A stretch of 35,282 nucleotides of DNA, from positions 1 through 35,282 of the forward strand of contig WLGJ01000004.1 of NCBI GenBank assembly GCA_009703275.1, read 5' to 3'. A program made the position numbers and the translations under genes. This DNA comes from Actinomycetota bacterium. Its GTDB lineage: Bacteria; Actinomycetota; Acidimicrobiia; Acidimicrobiales; Acidimicrobilacustridaceae. The notes beneath the pieces were generated by a model that made no database searches, had not been told where the DNA came from, and was given only the letters and a program-made list of their open reading frames with translations. Shown here in pieces: positions 17,337-24,944 of the stretch (positions within the stretch are counted from its first letter, which is position 1; each line of letters begins with the position of its first letter).

Positions 17337-18245
17337 TCAGCGACGGTCGTCGTCGAAATCGGCATCGAAGAAGCGTCGCATCGCCGCATCGGCGTCATCG
17401 TCGTCTTCGGCGAGGAATTCATCGTCAAACACCGGAACTGCGGAGGTGACTGGACCACCGTCGGCCTCTTCGTCGACAAAGAGCGACGTCGGGGCTGGTT
17501 CGGGGTTCCACCCGGTGTCCTCGGCCAGGATTGGCTGGAAGACCTCAGGCTCGGCTTCGGGGGCAGTTGCTGGTTCAGGAGCTGCGAAGGCCGCAGGGGC
17601 CGGTGCAGGGGCCGGTGCTGGGGCCGTAAGTTCAACCGGCGCGGTTCCGACTCGAAGTGCAGCCGGATCATCGAGAACGGCCTGAATTCGAGATACCCCA
17701 TTGGCAATAACTGCACGCTGTTCCGAAAGGAACGCATCGAGTGCAGCGTTGTCGGCTGCGAGTTCACGACGGGTCTTGTCGAGATCGCGAATGGCCTCAT
17801 CGGCTTGTGTCTTTGCGGCCGCAAGAATTCGGCTGGCTTCGAGCTCAGACTCCGAGAGCATCTGTGCAGCATTCGTTCGCGCTTCGTTGATCGTTGCATC
17901 GGCGGTCCGCTGTGCCATCACAAGCACTGACGACGCTTGTTCGGCGTCGATCGTCGGGTCGACCGAACGAATCGGCGCAACAACCGATGCCGGCGCTACA
18001 CCTGCTCCTGATTCAAGTTCTGCAATGCGCGCCTGCAGACGGCTTTCATTACGAACCGCGTCGGCAGCGCGAGTCTCGGCGGCTTCGGCTGAAGCAGTTG
18101 CCTGGCGAAGCTTGTCCTGCAGCTGCGCAACCGCAGCGCTGACGCGCTCAAGGAAGTTGTCGACCTCGTCGGGGTCGTATCCCTTGCGGCTGACAGAGAA
18201 TCGAACGTCAGTAAGAAGGTGGGGAGTTCCGGGAGTGGTTTCCAT
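17337..18245 (-). CDS. divIVA: DivIVA/Wag31-like polar growth and division protein
   Basis: A 302-residue cytoplasmic scaffold. The N-terminal lipid-binding DivIVA domain is clear (LLTDVRFSVSRKGYDPDEVD, then NFLERVSAAVAQLQDKL), followed by coiled coils at about 30-80 and 115-210. The C-terminal ninety residues are Pro/Ala-rich and then strongly acidic, ending DADFDDDRR. ATG at 18245 is chosen because the DivIVA domain starts directly after it, and a TACCAT box seven bases upstream suggests a leaderless transcript. In actinobacteria such proteins mark poles or septa and recruit peptidoglycan synthesis. It lies downstream of yggT with a 55 nt gap and is followed by a strong terminator. Confidence 0.92.
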   Translation of the reverse strand: METTPGTPHLLTDVRFSVSRKGYDPDEVDNFLERVSAAVAQLQDKLRQATASAEAAETRAADAVRNESRLQARIAELESGAGVAPASVVAPIRSVDPTIDAEQASSVLVMAQRTADATINEARTNAAQMLSESELEASRILAAAKTQADEAIRDLDKTRRELAADNAALDAFLSEQRAVIANGVSRIQAVLDDPAALRVGTAPVELTAPAPAPAPAPAAFAAPEPATAPEAEPEVFQPILAEDTGWNPEPAPTSLFVDEEADGGPVTSAVPVFDDEFLAEDDDDADAAMRRFFDADFDDDRR

Positions 18246-18252
18246 GGCGGCG

Positions 18253-18258
18253 ATGGTA
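18253..18258 (-). promoter_or_regulatory. Putative -10 box of divIVA (leaderless)
   Basis: TACCAT on the minus strand, seven bases before the ATG at 18245, with no Shine-Dalgarno sequence in between. It suggests that divIVA has its own promoter in addition to read-through from sepF-yggT. Confidence 0.45.
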
Positions 18259-18300
18259 TCGGCCGAACGGCACCCGGGTGTCAACGACTTCGAACAGGGC

Positions 18301-18558
18301 TCAGCCCGGCAAAAAGCCCAGCAGAATTTGCAGGCCAATAAACACGATCATCGGAGAGAGATCGAGTCCCATTCCGCCTAAACGAATCGGAGGCAACAGG
18401 GCCCGAATAGGCCCCAGCAATGGCTCAGTGATGCGGAAAAGAATCTGCCGAATGGTCTCAAGTGGGCCAGGGCCAGATGGCGGAAACCAACTCAGGACGA
18501 TGCGACCAAGAAGGCAGAACAGATACAGCTGCGCGATAAAACGAAAGAGGTCCCACAC
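18301..18558 (-). CDS. yggT: YggT family membrane protein
   Basis: An 85-residue integral membrane protein with two hydrophobic helices (about residues 3-25 and 65-83) separated by the family signature: LGRIVLSWFPPSGPGPLE, then ITEPLLGPIRALLPPIRLGG and the DLSPMIVFIGLQIL helix. The start is a GTG at 18558, nine bases after the sepF stop, with no clear ribosome binding site, so translation may be coupled. YggT-family genes sit between sepF and divIVA in most actinobacteria and also in firmicutes and cyanobacteria; the plant homologue CCB3/YLMG is involved in plastid functions. The molecular role in bacteria is unknown. Confidence 0.9.
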   Translation of the reverse strand: MWDLFRFIAQLYLFCLLGRIVLSWFPPSGPGPLETIRQILFRITEPLLGPIRALLPPIRLGGMGLDLSPMIVFIGLQILLGFLPG

Positions 18559-18567
18559 GGCAGTGGA

Positions 18568-19155
18568 CTACAGATCTTCGTCGATGCTGCCGAGCAGAAG
18601 CGCTCGTTCCTGCTCGGGCACGTCAACCCCGACCGGAAGAATGAGGTACACCGAGGAACGCTCGAGGCGTTGCATCGTTCCCCCGATTCCGTAGCAAAGG
18701 CCGCTCGAGAAATCGATGAGTCGGCGAGCCAAGTCACCATCGGCGTCGGAAAGATCCATCGCAACGGCCTTACCGGCCTTGAAGTTGTCGGCGACGTCTT
18801 GGGCCTGGTTAAAGCGAGTCGGCGTTACGACAAGAGGGCGAACCGACTGACGGCGAGGCACTGCACGAACTCGCGGCTTCGATGCGTCTTGGCCACCGGT
18901 GGGATAAGAGCTCGGCGCGGCGACGGGACGCACCGCTGAGACCTCTCCGGTCTCGGGAGGAGTGGACAACACTGGCCCACTCGAAACTGGCGGACGTGCG
19001 CGCACGGTGCCAGTTGGTCGTGCAGGTTGCTGACGAGCCGCCTGCGCAGGCGGTGGTGGCAACGGGCGATCGTCAGGGGACGCCGCGTAATCGTCGTACT
19101 CGTCGTCGGGCCCAAGCCCGAGGTACACCATGGCATTGCGCCACATCGAAGACAT
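18568..19155 (-). CDS. sepF: Cell division protein SepF
   Basis: A 195-residue protein that anchors the FtsZ ring to the membrane in bacteria that lack FtsA. The N-terminus SMWRNAMVYLGLGPDDEYDDY is the membrane-binding amphipathic helix, followed by a Pro-rich linker (about residues 25-105). The C-terminal FtsZ-binding domain starts near VRPLVVTPTRFNQAQDVADN and contains KAVAMDLSDADGDLARRLID and FSSGLCYGIGGTMQRLE. ATG at 19155 is chosen because GGAGG lies five bases upstream; an internal ATG four codons on is also possible. No ftsA is present in the cluster, which makes SepF the likely sole anchor here. Confidence 0.93.
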   Translation of the reverse strand: MSSMWRNAMVYLGLGPDDEYDDYAASPDDRPLPPPPAQAARQQPARPTGTVRARPPVSSGPVLSTPPETGEVSAVRPVAAPSSYPTGGQDASKPRVRAVPRRQSVRPLVVTPTRFNQAQDVADNFKAGKAVAMDLSDADGDLARRLIDFSSGLCYGIGGTMQRLERSSVYLILPVGVDVPEQERALLLGSIDEDL

Positions 19156-19169
19156 CTGACCCTCCGTGC

Positions 19170-19183
19170 GGGGGAACTCCCCC
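19170..19183 (-). promoter_or_regulatory. GC hairpin just upstream of the sepF ribosome binding site
   Basis: On the minus strand GGGGG-AGTT-CCCCC forms a 5-bp hairpin ending 6 nt before the GGAGG of sepF, in the 104 nt gap after pgeF-yggS. A TAGCCT box about 50 nt before the ATG may be a sepF promoter. Function is not shown. Confidence 0.3.
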
Positions 19184-19259
19184 CCGGTCCGACTCGGCAG
19201 GCTAGTTCCTCCGCGCCGATTGTCGACATTCGCTCCGGCCAGCAGCGGAATTCGCCTCG

Positions 19260-19937
19260 TCAAACCCCGTCCCGAGGGGCCCGTGCCCCAAAGAGACCGG
19301 TCCCAACCCGCACCATGGTTGAACCCTGCGCGACAGCGACTTCGAGGTCGTCGGACATGCCGATCGAGCGCTCAGAAAGCCCCAAGCCATCGGCAAGAGC
19401 GACCAACTCTCCGAAGGCTGCAGCCGAGTCGGTCGGGTCTCCAGCACTGCCCACGCCCATGAGGCCAACAACGTCGAGACCCACGCTGCGGGCATGGCGC
19501 ACCAAAGCGGGACCTTCCAGAATCGGGGCGCCGCCCTTCTGCGGCTCCTCGCTCAAATTGAGCTGGATCATGACCTTTGCCCCTGGTGCGCGTCGAGCGA
19601 TTTCGTCAATCAACTCGATCCGATCGACGCTCTGCCATACCGACACAATCGGAGCCAGGCTCCGGACTTTGTTGCGCTGCAAGCGTCCGAGAAAATGCCA
19701 CTCGATGCGCTCTCGTTCAGCTGGCGAAAGTTCTTCGTGTTTCGAAACAAGCTCTTGCGCGTAATTCTCTCCGATCATTGTGAGACCAGCGGCAAGTGCG
19801 GCGCGAGGCGCATCGACGCCGAATCCTTTTGTGACTGCGACGATTCGTACGTCTCGATCTTGAGACAACTGAGCGAGTCGATCCTGAAGGTCGTGGATGT
19901 TTTTCGCCACGAGTTGCGCGTTCACTTCAACTGTCAT
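19260..19937 (-). CDS. YggS/PROSC family pyridoxal phosphate homeostasis protein
   Basis: A 225-residue PLP-binding protein with the alanine racemase-like TIM barrel only. The PLP lysine is Lys37 in VRIVAVTKGF; further family motifs are GENYAQELVSKHEEL, IEWHFLGRLQRNKV and SMGMSDDLE-like (here SIGMSDDLEVAVAQGSTMVRVG). It is thought to buffer free PLP rather than to catalyse a reaction. The frame is open upstream, but ATG at 19937 overlaps the pgeF stop by four bases (ATGA), so the genes are coupled. Its place between pgeF and sepF is conserved in actinobacteria and firmicutes. Confidence 0.93.
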   Translation of the reverse strand: MTVEVNAQLVAKNIHDLQDRLAQLSQDRDVRIVAVTKGFGVDAPRAALAAGLTMIGENYAQELVSKHEELSPAERERIEWHFLGRLQRNKVRSLAPIVSVWQSVDRIELIDEIARRAPGAKVMIQLNLSEEPQKGGAPILEGPALVRHARSVGLDVVGLMGVGSAGDPTDSAAAFGELVALADGLGLSERSIGMSDDLEVAVAQGSTMVRVGTGLFGARAPRDGV

Positions 19938-20623
19938 GATTCCTCGATCCAGATCACGGTGGCATGACGGGCGATGTCGGCACGAGCTCGATGCGAAAAG
20001 AAACCACCAGCACACGCTGTACACGCGTCGTCATCAACGTCGATAACAACATGGTTCCGAAGAAGTTCCGAAATCACACCAGCTCGCACATCGAGCGCAG
20101 AACGGCCGTCACTTGTTGTCCCACGTATCGCAGAACCAAATCTTGCCTCGAGACGCTCAAAATCTTCAGCGCCGAACTCGTAGCACTCAGGACCGATAGA
20201 TGGACCAATGAACGCATGAAGTGCTGCTGAGGTTTGGGCCCGCATGGAACGCGTTGTCGTTTCGATCACACCAGCTTCGAGCCCCCGCCACCCCGCATGC
20301 ACTGCGGCAATGACACCATCAAGAGACCAGAGCGCAATCGGAATGCAATCGGCGGTCTGAATCGAAAGTGCAAGATCGGTTCGGCGCGTGATCAACGAAT
20401 CAGCTGGAGCACCACATGCACCTTCGAGTCCAACGGCATCGACGTCGACACAGACATCGCCGTGCACTTGAGTAAGCCACACCCACGGTCGATCGACAAC
20501 CAAGCGACGACGGGCGTTGAGTTGATGGTCCGCGTCTCCAATAGCGAAATCGCCATCAGTTTCTTCCGTGCTCCGGACGCGGATCGAGCGCCCGTTGACG
20601 AGCGCTCGATCAAAGAACCGCAC
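19934..20623 (-). CDS. pgeF: YfiH/PgeF (LACC1-like) multicopper-type purine nucleoside enzyme
   Basis: A 229-residue protein of the laccase-domain (formerly polyphenol oxidase) family. The zinc ligands are visible as His54 in TQVHGD, Cys93 in TADCIPI and His109 in VHAGWRG. Family members act on purine nucleosides (adenosine deaminase and phosphorylase activities), and E. coli PgeF removes misincorporated L-Ser from peptidoglycan precursors by editing UDP-MurNAc-Ser. That second role would suit the location, 15 nt after ftsZ in a cell-wall cluster. The GTG start at 20623 lacks a clear ribosome binding site. The 3' end overlaps yggS by four bases. Confidence 0.9.
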   Translation of the reverse strand: MRFFDRALVNGRSIRVRSTEETDGDFAIGDADHQLNARRRLVVDRPWVWLTQVHGDVCVDVDAVGLEGACGAPADSLITRRTDLALSIQTADCIPIALWSLDGVIAAVHAGWRGLEAGVIETTTRSMRAQTSAALHAFIGPSIGPECYEFGAEDFERLEARFGSAIRGTTSDGRSALDVRAGVISELLRNHVVIDVDDDACTACAGGFFSHRARADIARHATVIWIEES

Positions 20624-20638
20624 CGGGCGGAGACGTAA

Positions 20639-21709
20639 CTACTGAAGGAACGACGGGACGTCGAAGTCGCCGTCGTCATCGAGGTCGTCGTCGGTGGAGA
20701 ACACGTCACGAGCGATCGGGCGATCCTCACGTGCAGAACGACCTGAACGAACTTCGCCGTCCCAGCGGTCGAAACCTGCGGCGATGACGGTGACTCGAAC
20801 TTCGTCGCCCATTTCGTCGTCGATGACCGTGCCGAAGATGATGTTGGCATCGGCATGTGCAACACCGTGAATGATCTCGGCTGCTTCGTTGACCTCGAAC
20901 AAGCCAAGGTCGCTTCCACCGGCAATGGTGAGAAGGATGCCGCGTGCGCCTTCGATCGAGGCTTCGAGCAACGGCGAAGAAATCGCCGCCTTGGCTGCAG
21001 CCACCGCACGACCTTCGCCCGAGCCATAACCGATGCCCATAAGCGCCGAACCGGCGTCGCTCATGATCATCTTGACGTCGGCGAAGTCGGTGTTGATAAG
21101 GCCAGGTGTCGTGATGAGGTCGGTAATGCCTTGGACGCCCTGGAGGAGGACTTCGTCAGCCATCTTGAAGGCGTTGAGCACAGAGGTCTTGTCGTTCGAG
21201 ACCGTGAGCAACCGATCATTCGGGATGACGATGAGGGTGTCGACCTTTTCCTTCAAGGTCTTGATGCCCGTATCGGCCTGGGTCGAACGACGCTTGCCTT
21301 CGAAGCCGAAGGGGCGAGTGACCACACCAATGGTGAGTGCACCAAGGCTCTTAGCGACCTGTGCAATAACAGGAGCTGCACCAGTGCCAGTGCCGCCACC
21401 CTTACCGGCGGTGATGAACACCATGTCGGCACCCTTAAGTGCCTCTTCGATTTCGTCGACATGCGCTTCGGCGGCGGCACGGCCGATGTCGGGATCGGAA
21501 CCAGCGCCGAGACCCTTGGTGAGGTCACGACCGATGTCGAGCTTGACGTCGGCATCGCTCATGAGGAGCGCCTGAGCATCGGTGTTCACCGCAATGAACT
21601 CGACCCCCTTGAGTCCGGCGTCGATCATGCGGTTGACGGCGTTAACGCCACCACCGCCAACGCCGACGACCTTGATCACCGCGAGATAGTTCTGCGGACT
21701 GGCGGCCAT
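20639..21709 (-). CDS. ftsZ: Cell division GTPase FtsZ
   Basis: A 356-residue tubulin homologue that forms the division ring. The nucleotide-binding loop GGGTGTG is at residues 104-110, with the N-terminal [15 protein letters not shown] and the T7-loop region [22 protein letters not shown]. After the globular part (ends about 318) there is a very short linker, then an acidic stretch and the C-terminal peptide DFDVPSFLQ, which should bind SepF. A good AAGGAG lies six bases before the ATG. It follows ftsQ after an 81 nt gap with a hairpin, unlike the tightly overlapping genes upstream, so it may have its own promoter or processing site. Confidence 0.98.
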   Translation of the reverse strand: MAASPQNYLAVIKVVGVGGGGVNAVNRMIDAGLKGVEFIAVNTDAQALLMSDADVKLDIGRDLTKGLGAGSDPDIGRAAAEAHVDEIEEALKGADMVFITAGKGGGTGTGAAPVIAQVAKSLGALTIGVVTRPFGFEGKRRSTQADTGIKTLKEKVDTLIVIPNDRLLTVSNDKTSVLNAFKMADEVLLQGVQGITDLITTPGLINTDFADVKMIMSDAGSALMGIGYGSGEGRAVAAAKAAISSPLLEASIEGARGILLTIAGGSDLGLFEVNEAAEIIHGVAHADANIIFGTVIDDEMGDEVRVTVIAAGFDRWDGEVRSGRSAREDRPIARDVFSTDDDLDDDGDFDVPSFLQ

Positions 21710-21764
21710 GGGGAGCTCCTTCGAGAGAAATGCAGGACGGACTTCGGGAAGAGATAGAAGAACT

Positions 21765-21784
21765 GGAGCGAGGTTACTCGCCCC
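21765..21784 (-). other. Hairpin in the ftsQ-ftsZ gap
   Basis: On the minus strand GGGGCGAG-TAAC-CTCGCTCC forms an 8-bp stem (one G-U pair) with a four-base loop, directly after the ftsQ stop at 21791. It is followed by a pyrimidine-rich stretch without a solid U-run. It may protect or separate the ftsZ transcript from the upstream mRNA, or attenuate read-through. Confidence 0.45.
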
Positions 21785-21790
21785 ATAGGG

Positions 21791-22582
21791 CTATTTCGGG
21801 GTTCTCACAACCACGGGGGTCGAGGGATTGACCACATTGATGGTGGCGAGGTCCCGTTGGTCGACCTGGCCCATCACGGTTCGCAACGAGTCGACCTTGG
21901 CTGGCAGGTCTGTGGGCGGTCCCATAATGACGGTGCCCTGGGGCTTCAGCGCCAGATTGAGCGAACCGTCGGGGGCAGTTGCAATCCCAGCGACTCGGGT
22001 CCGCATACCCGGGGTAAGCAGCGAGGCCACCTCGAGGGCGCCAGAGACGCCCTCGACGATCGTTCCGGGGGCACCCGCCTCAACCCCGATGAGAACCGTC
22101 TCGACACCGTCACCTGCGGTGTGGACGCCGATCACTCGGCCCGACCCATCGATAAGCATCGCAACCCCGTCGGCGGAGGCTGCAATCGCTACTGGCACTC
22201 GTTCGGACACGGTGACCGTCACGACGCCGTTCCACTTTCGAACGACTGAGGCGGTCTCGATGTAGGGAAGTTCACGGATACGAGATGCTGCGGCTGAGGT
22301 ATCAACTTCAAGGAGGGCCTCGCCCGGGCGAAGCCCGGAGATCGCGATGATTTCGTCCGATGTCGTCAGAACCGCGCCGCGCACCTCGATGCGATCAACA
22401 TCAAGAAGCGGAGTACGCGTAATGAACCACGCACCAACGAGCACTGCCGCAACGATCGCAGCGAGAAGCCACCAACGACCACGTCGGCGGCGCTTCTCGG
22501 TTTCAACGGCGTCGCGACGCGCCGCAATGCGCGGATCAATATCGGAAGTGGAACCTGACCTATTGCGCAGTCTGATGGCCAT
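21791..22582 (-). CDS. ftsQ: Cell division protein FtsQ/DivIB
   Basis: A 263-residue bitopic membrane protein. A basic cytoplasmic N-terminus ending in KRRRRGR precedes one membrane helix (about 37-55). Outside the membrane is a POTRA domain (about 60-128: LLDVDRIEVRGAVLTTSDEI, GLRPGEALLEVDTSAAASRI, ELPYIETASVVRKW) followed by the FtsQ beta domain (VTVSERVPVAI onwards). It joins FtsL and FtsB-like partners to control FtsW/FtsI. The ATG overlaps the murB stop by one base (TGATG). Compared with well-studied FtsQ proteins the cytoplasmic part is short. Confidence 0.93.
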   Translation of the reverse strand: MAIRLRNRSGSTSDIDPRIAARRDAVETEKRRRRGRWWLLAAIVAAVLVGAWFITRTPLLDVDRIEVRGAVLTTSDEIIAISGLRPGEALLEVDTSAAASRIRELPYIETASVVRKWNGVVTVTVSERVPVAIAASADGVAMLIDGSGRVIGVHTAGDGVETVLIGVEAGAPGTIVEGVSGALEVASLLTPGMRTRVAGIATAPDGSLNLALKPQGTVIMGPPTDLPAKVDSLRTVMGQVDQRDLATINVVNPSTPVVVRTPK

Positions 22583-23538
22583 CAGGCGAAGTCCTCGACC
22601 CGTTGAGCACCAGCCGCCGCCGCGACGTGCGAGGCAAAACCGAGGAAATGAGTCTCCGCGTGCAGATCCACACCAGTGTGATCGCGCACCTGTGCACGAA
22701 CTGCCGTCATCAGCGCTGCGACATCGTTCGCCGAACCACCATCGTCAACCTGAATGAAGTTGGCATGTTTGGTCGACACTTCTGCCGAACCGATTCTGAG
22801 TCCTTTCGCCCCGGACTCGTCGACGAGCCTGCCGGCCGAGTCGGGGCGAGGGTTCACGAAGACAGAACCGGCGTTGGCTCCGCCAGGTTGATTTTCCCGA
22901 CGCCAACGAACGATTTCTGAGATCTCTGCTTCGGCAACAGCTCGATCGCCCACCGCAAGCGCAAGTTCGGCTTCAGTTACGACGAGCGAACGGCCGAGCA
23001 CCGAGGAGCGGAATCCGAGTTCAAGGTCAGCCAACGACAATTGCGCTTGGTTGCCCGACGCGAGATCCACCACACGCACAGTGACAAGCGATTGCGCCAT
23101 GTCCGAACCGTGACCACCAGCATTCATGCGAATTGCTCCGCCGATAGAACCGGGGACACCCACGGCCCATTCGAAACCAGTGAGCCCCGCTGCTGCAGTG
23201 CGCCGGGCGACAACCGGGAGCGGAACTGCGCCACCGGCGCGAACGGTTGTGCCGGAGATGTCGATTGACGCGAGACCATCGCCGAGCGTGATGACAATGC
23301 CGTCAAAACCTTCATCGGCGACGAGGAGATTTGAACCACGCCCCACCACTGCGAATTGTGAACCGGACTTGGCGATCAGTTTTCCGATCACCTCAAGGTC
23401 GGACGCTGATTCGACTCGAACTCGAATCGAAGCCCGACCACCGACTCGATAGGTCGTGAGTTCGCCTAGAGCAGCATCGCGCTCAGAGCGTTCGCCAAAT
23501 GTTGCCTCAAGTTCGTGAGCGACTTCGCTGAGGTTCAC
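22582..23538 (-). CDS. murB: UDP-N-acetylenolpyruvoylglucosamine reductase MurB
   Basis: A 318-residue FAD enzyme that reduces enolpyruvyl-UDP-GlcNAc to UDP-MurNAc. FAD-binding segments are clear: LTTYRVGGRASI, FAVVGRGSNLLVAD, WAVGVPGSIGGAIRMNAGGHG. The catalytic serine lies in NAGSVFVNP, and KHANFIQ is the usual C-terminal motif. The frame extends upstream, but GTG at 23538 overlaps the murC stop by four bases (GTGA) and gives the normal N-terminus. Its place between murC and ftsQ is found in firmicutes and some deep actinobacteria, whereas mycobacteria and Streptomyces carry murB elsewhere. Confidence 0.95.
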   Translation of the reverse strand: MNLSEVAHELEATFGERSERDAALGELTTYRVGGRASIRVRVESASDLEVIGKLIAKSGSQFAVVGRGSNLLVADEGFDGIVITLGDGLASIDISGTTVRAGGAVPLPVVARRTAAAGLTGFEWAVGVPGSIGGAIRMNAGGHGSDMAQSLVTVRVVDLASGNQAQLSLADLELGFRSSVLGRSLVVTEAELALAVGDRAVAEAEISEIVRWRRENQPGGANAGSVFVNPRPDSAGRLVDESGAKGLRIGSAEVSTKHANFIQVDDGGSANDVAALMTAVRAQVRDHTGVDLHAETHFLGFASHVAAAAGAQRVEDFA

Positions 23539-24944
23539 GACGCTTCCCCATCGACAAGAAGCGGAAGAACTTCGTCTGCGAGTTTGGTGATATCTCCTGC
23601 GCCTAGTGAAAGACACAAGTCGCCTTCGCGAAGTTCTTTAGAAAGAACTTGCGCTAGCGCAGAACGATCGGCGACGTAAAGAACTTCCTGCTCGGGGTGT
23701 GCACCGGTGACCGCATCGACGATGAGTTGCCCTGTGACCCCTTCGCGAGGCGCTTCACCTGCTGGGTAAATCCCGGTGAGCACAAGTACATCAGCATCGA
23801 TGAAGGCGTCGGCATACTCGCGCCATAACGATTGAGTTCGGCTGTAGCGGTGGGGTTGAAATACCGCCACCACCCGGCCCCAATTCCCGTCGCGACCTGC
23901 TGATATCGCAGCTTCAATCTCGGTAGGTAAATGGGCATAGTCATCAACAAAGACCACGCCACCGGCCTCTCCCCGATTTTCAAACCGACGACGCACACCA
24001 CCGAAGTTCTTGAGCGCAGACGAACACGCCGAGAACGGGACGCCAAGTTCCGTGGCTAATGCGATCACCGCGCACGCGTTGAGTGCATTGTGCGTTCCAG
24101 GTACGGGAAGGTGGATGTGTCCGATCTGCGCGCCGTCTTGCACAACATCGAAATCGATTCCAGAACGTGAACTCTTTACATTCAGCATGCGCACAGCGGC
24201 GTCTTCAGATTGTCCATAGGTAATCGCACTCGTGCCACGAGCGATCGCAGCGGTCTCTGGATCGTCGGCGCACAAGACCACTGGTCCGCGAGTTGCTGAA
24301 ATGAACGATTCAAATGCGTTGCGAAGATTTTCGAACGAGCCGTGATGCTCAAGATGATCGGCTTCGATATTGGTGACGATGAGTGCTTCGTGATCAATGG
24401 TGAATCCCGAGCCATCACTTTCGTCGGCCTCCAGCACAAACCATTCACCCTGGGACCACTTCGCGTTAATCCCGAGTTGGCTGATATCGCCGCCAATAAG
24501 AAATGCCGGGTCAAGACCCGCTTCTAAAAGGACCAATGCGAGCATCGACGATGTCGTCGTCTTCCCATGGGTGCCCGTTACTGCAATTGTGCGGCGCTCG
24601 GAAGCCATCGCTGGTAACAGCGCCGTGCGACGAACGACAGGGATCTCGAGGGCACGTGCCGCAAGAACTTCGAGATTGTCATCGGGAATCGCAGTGGAAA
24701 CCGCGACGAAATCGGTCTCGGTAGCGATGTTGTCGGCCGAATGCCCGACGAACACAACGACACCTTCAGATCTGAGGCGATCAAGAACTGCTGATTCGAC
24801 AACGTCGCTTCCCGATACCGAATGACCCATACCAACAAGCGCTGAGGCGATGGCTGACATCCCCGGACCGCCAACGCCGACCACATGGATCGATCGAGCA
24901 GTCCCAAGCGACGGACACGGATCACTTTCACGAGCGGCGGGCAT
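23535..24944 (-). CDS. murC: UDP-N-acetylmuramate--L-alanine ligase MurC
   Basis: A 469-residue Mur ligase that adds L-Ala to UDP-MurNAc using ATP. The N-terminal Rossmann domain begins IHVVGVGGPGMSAIASALVGMG; the P-loop GTHGKTT is at 124-130, followed by LEADESDGS and the C-terminal domain with DDYAHLPTEI and FQPHRYSRT. The ATG at 24944 makes the gene overlap the end of murG by 17 nt, and the stop overlaps murB by four. All signature residues seem intact. Confidence 0.97.
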   Translation of the reverse strand: MPAARESDPCPSLGTARSIHVVGVGGPGMSAIASALVGMGHSVSGSDVVESAVLDRLRSEGVVVFVGHSADNIATETDFVAVSTAIPDDNLEVLAARALEIPVVRRTALLPAMASERRTIAVTGTHGKTTTSSMLALVLLEAGLDPAFLIGGDISQLGINAKWSQGEWFVLEADESDGSGFTIDHEALIVTNIEADHLEHHGSFENLRNAFESFISATRGPVVLCADDPETAAIARGTSAITYGQSEDAAVRMLNVKSSRSGIDFDVVQDGAQIGHIHLPVPGTHNALNACAVIALATELGVPFSACSSALKNFGGVRRRFENRGEAGGVVFVDDYAHLPTEIEAAISAGRDGNWGRVVAVFQPHRYSRTQSLWREYADAFIDADVLVLTGIYPAGEAPREGVTGQLIVDAVTGAHPEQEVLYVADRSALAQVLSKELREGDLCLSLGAGDITKLADEVLPLLVDGEAS

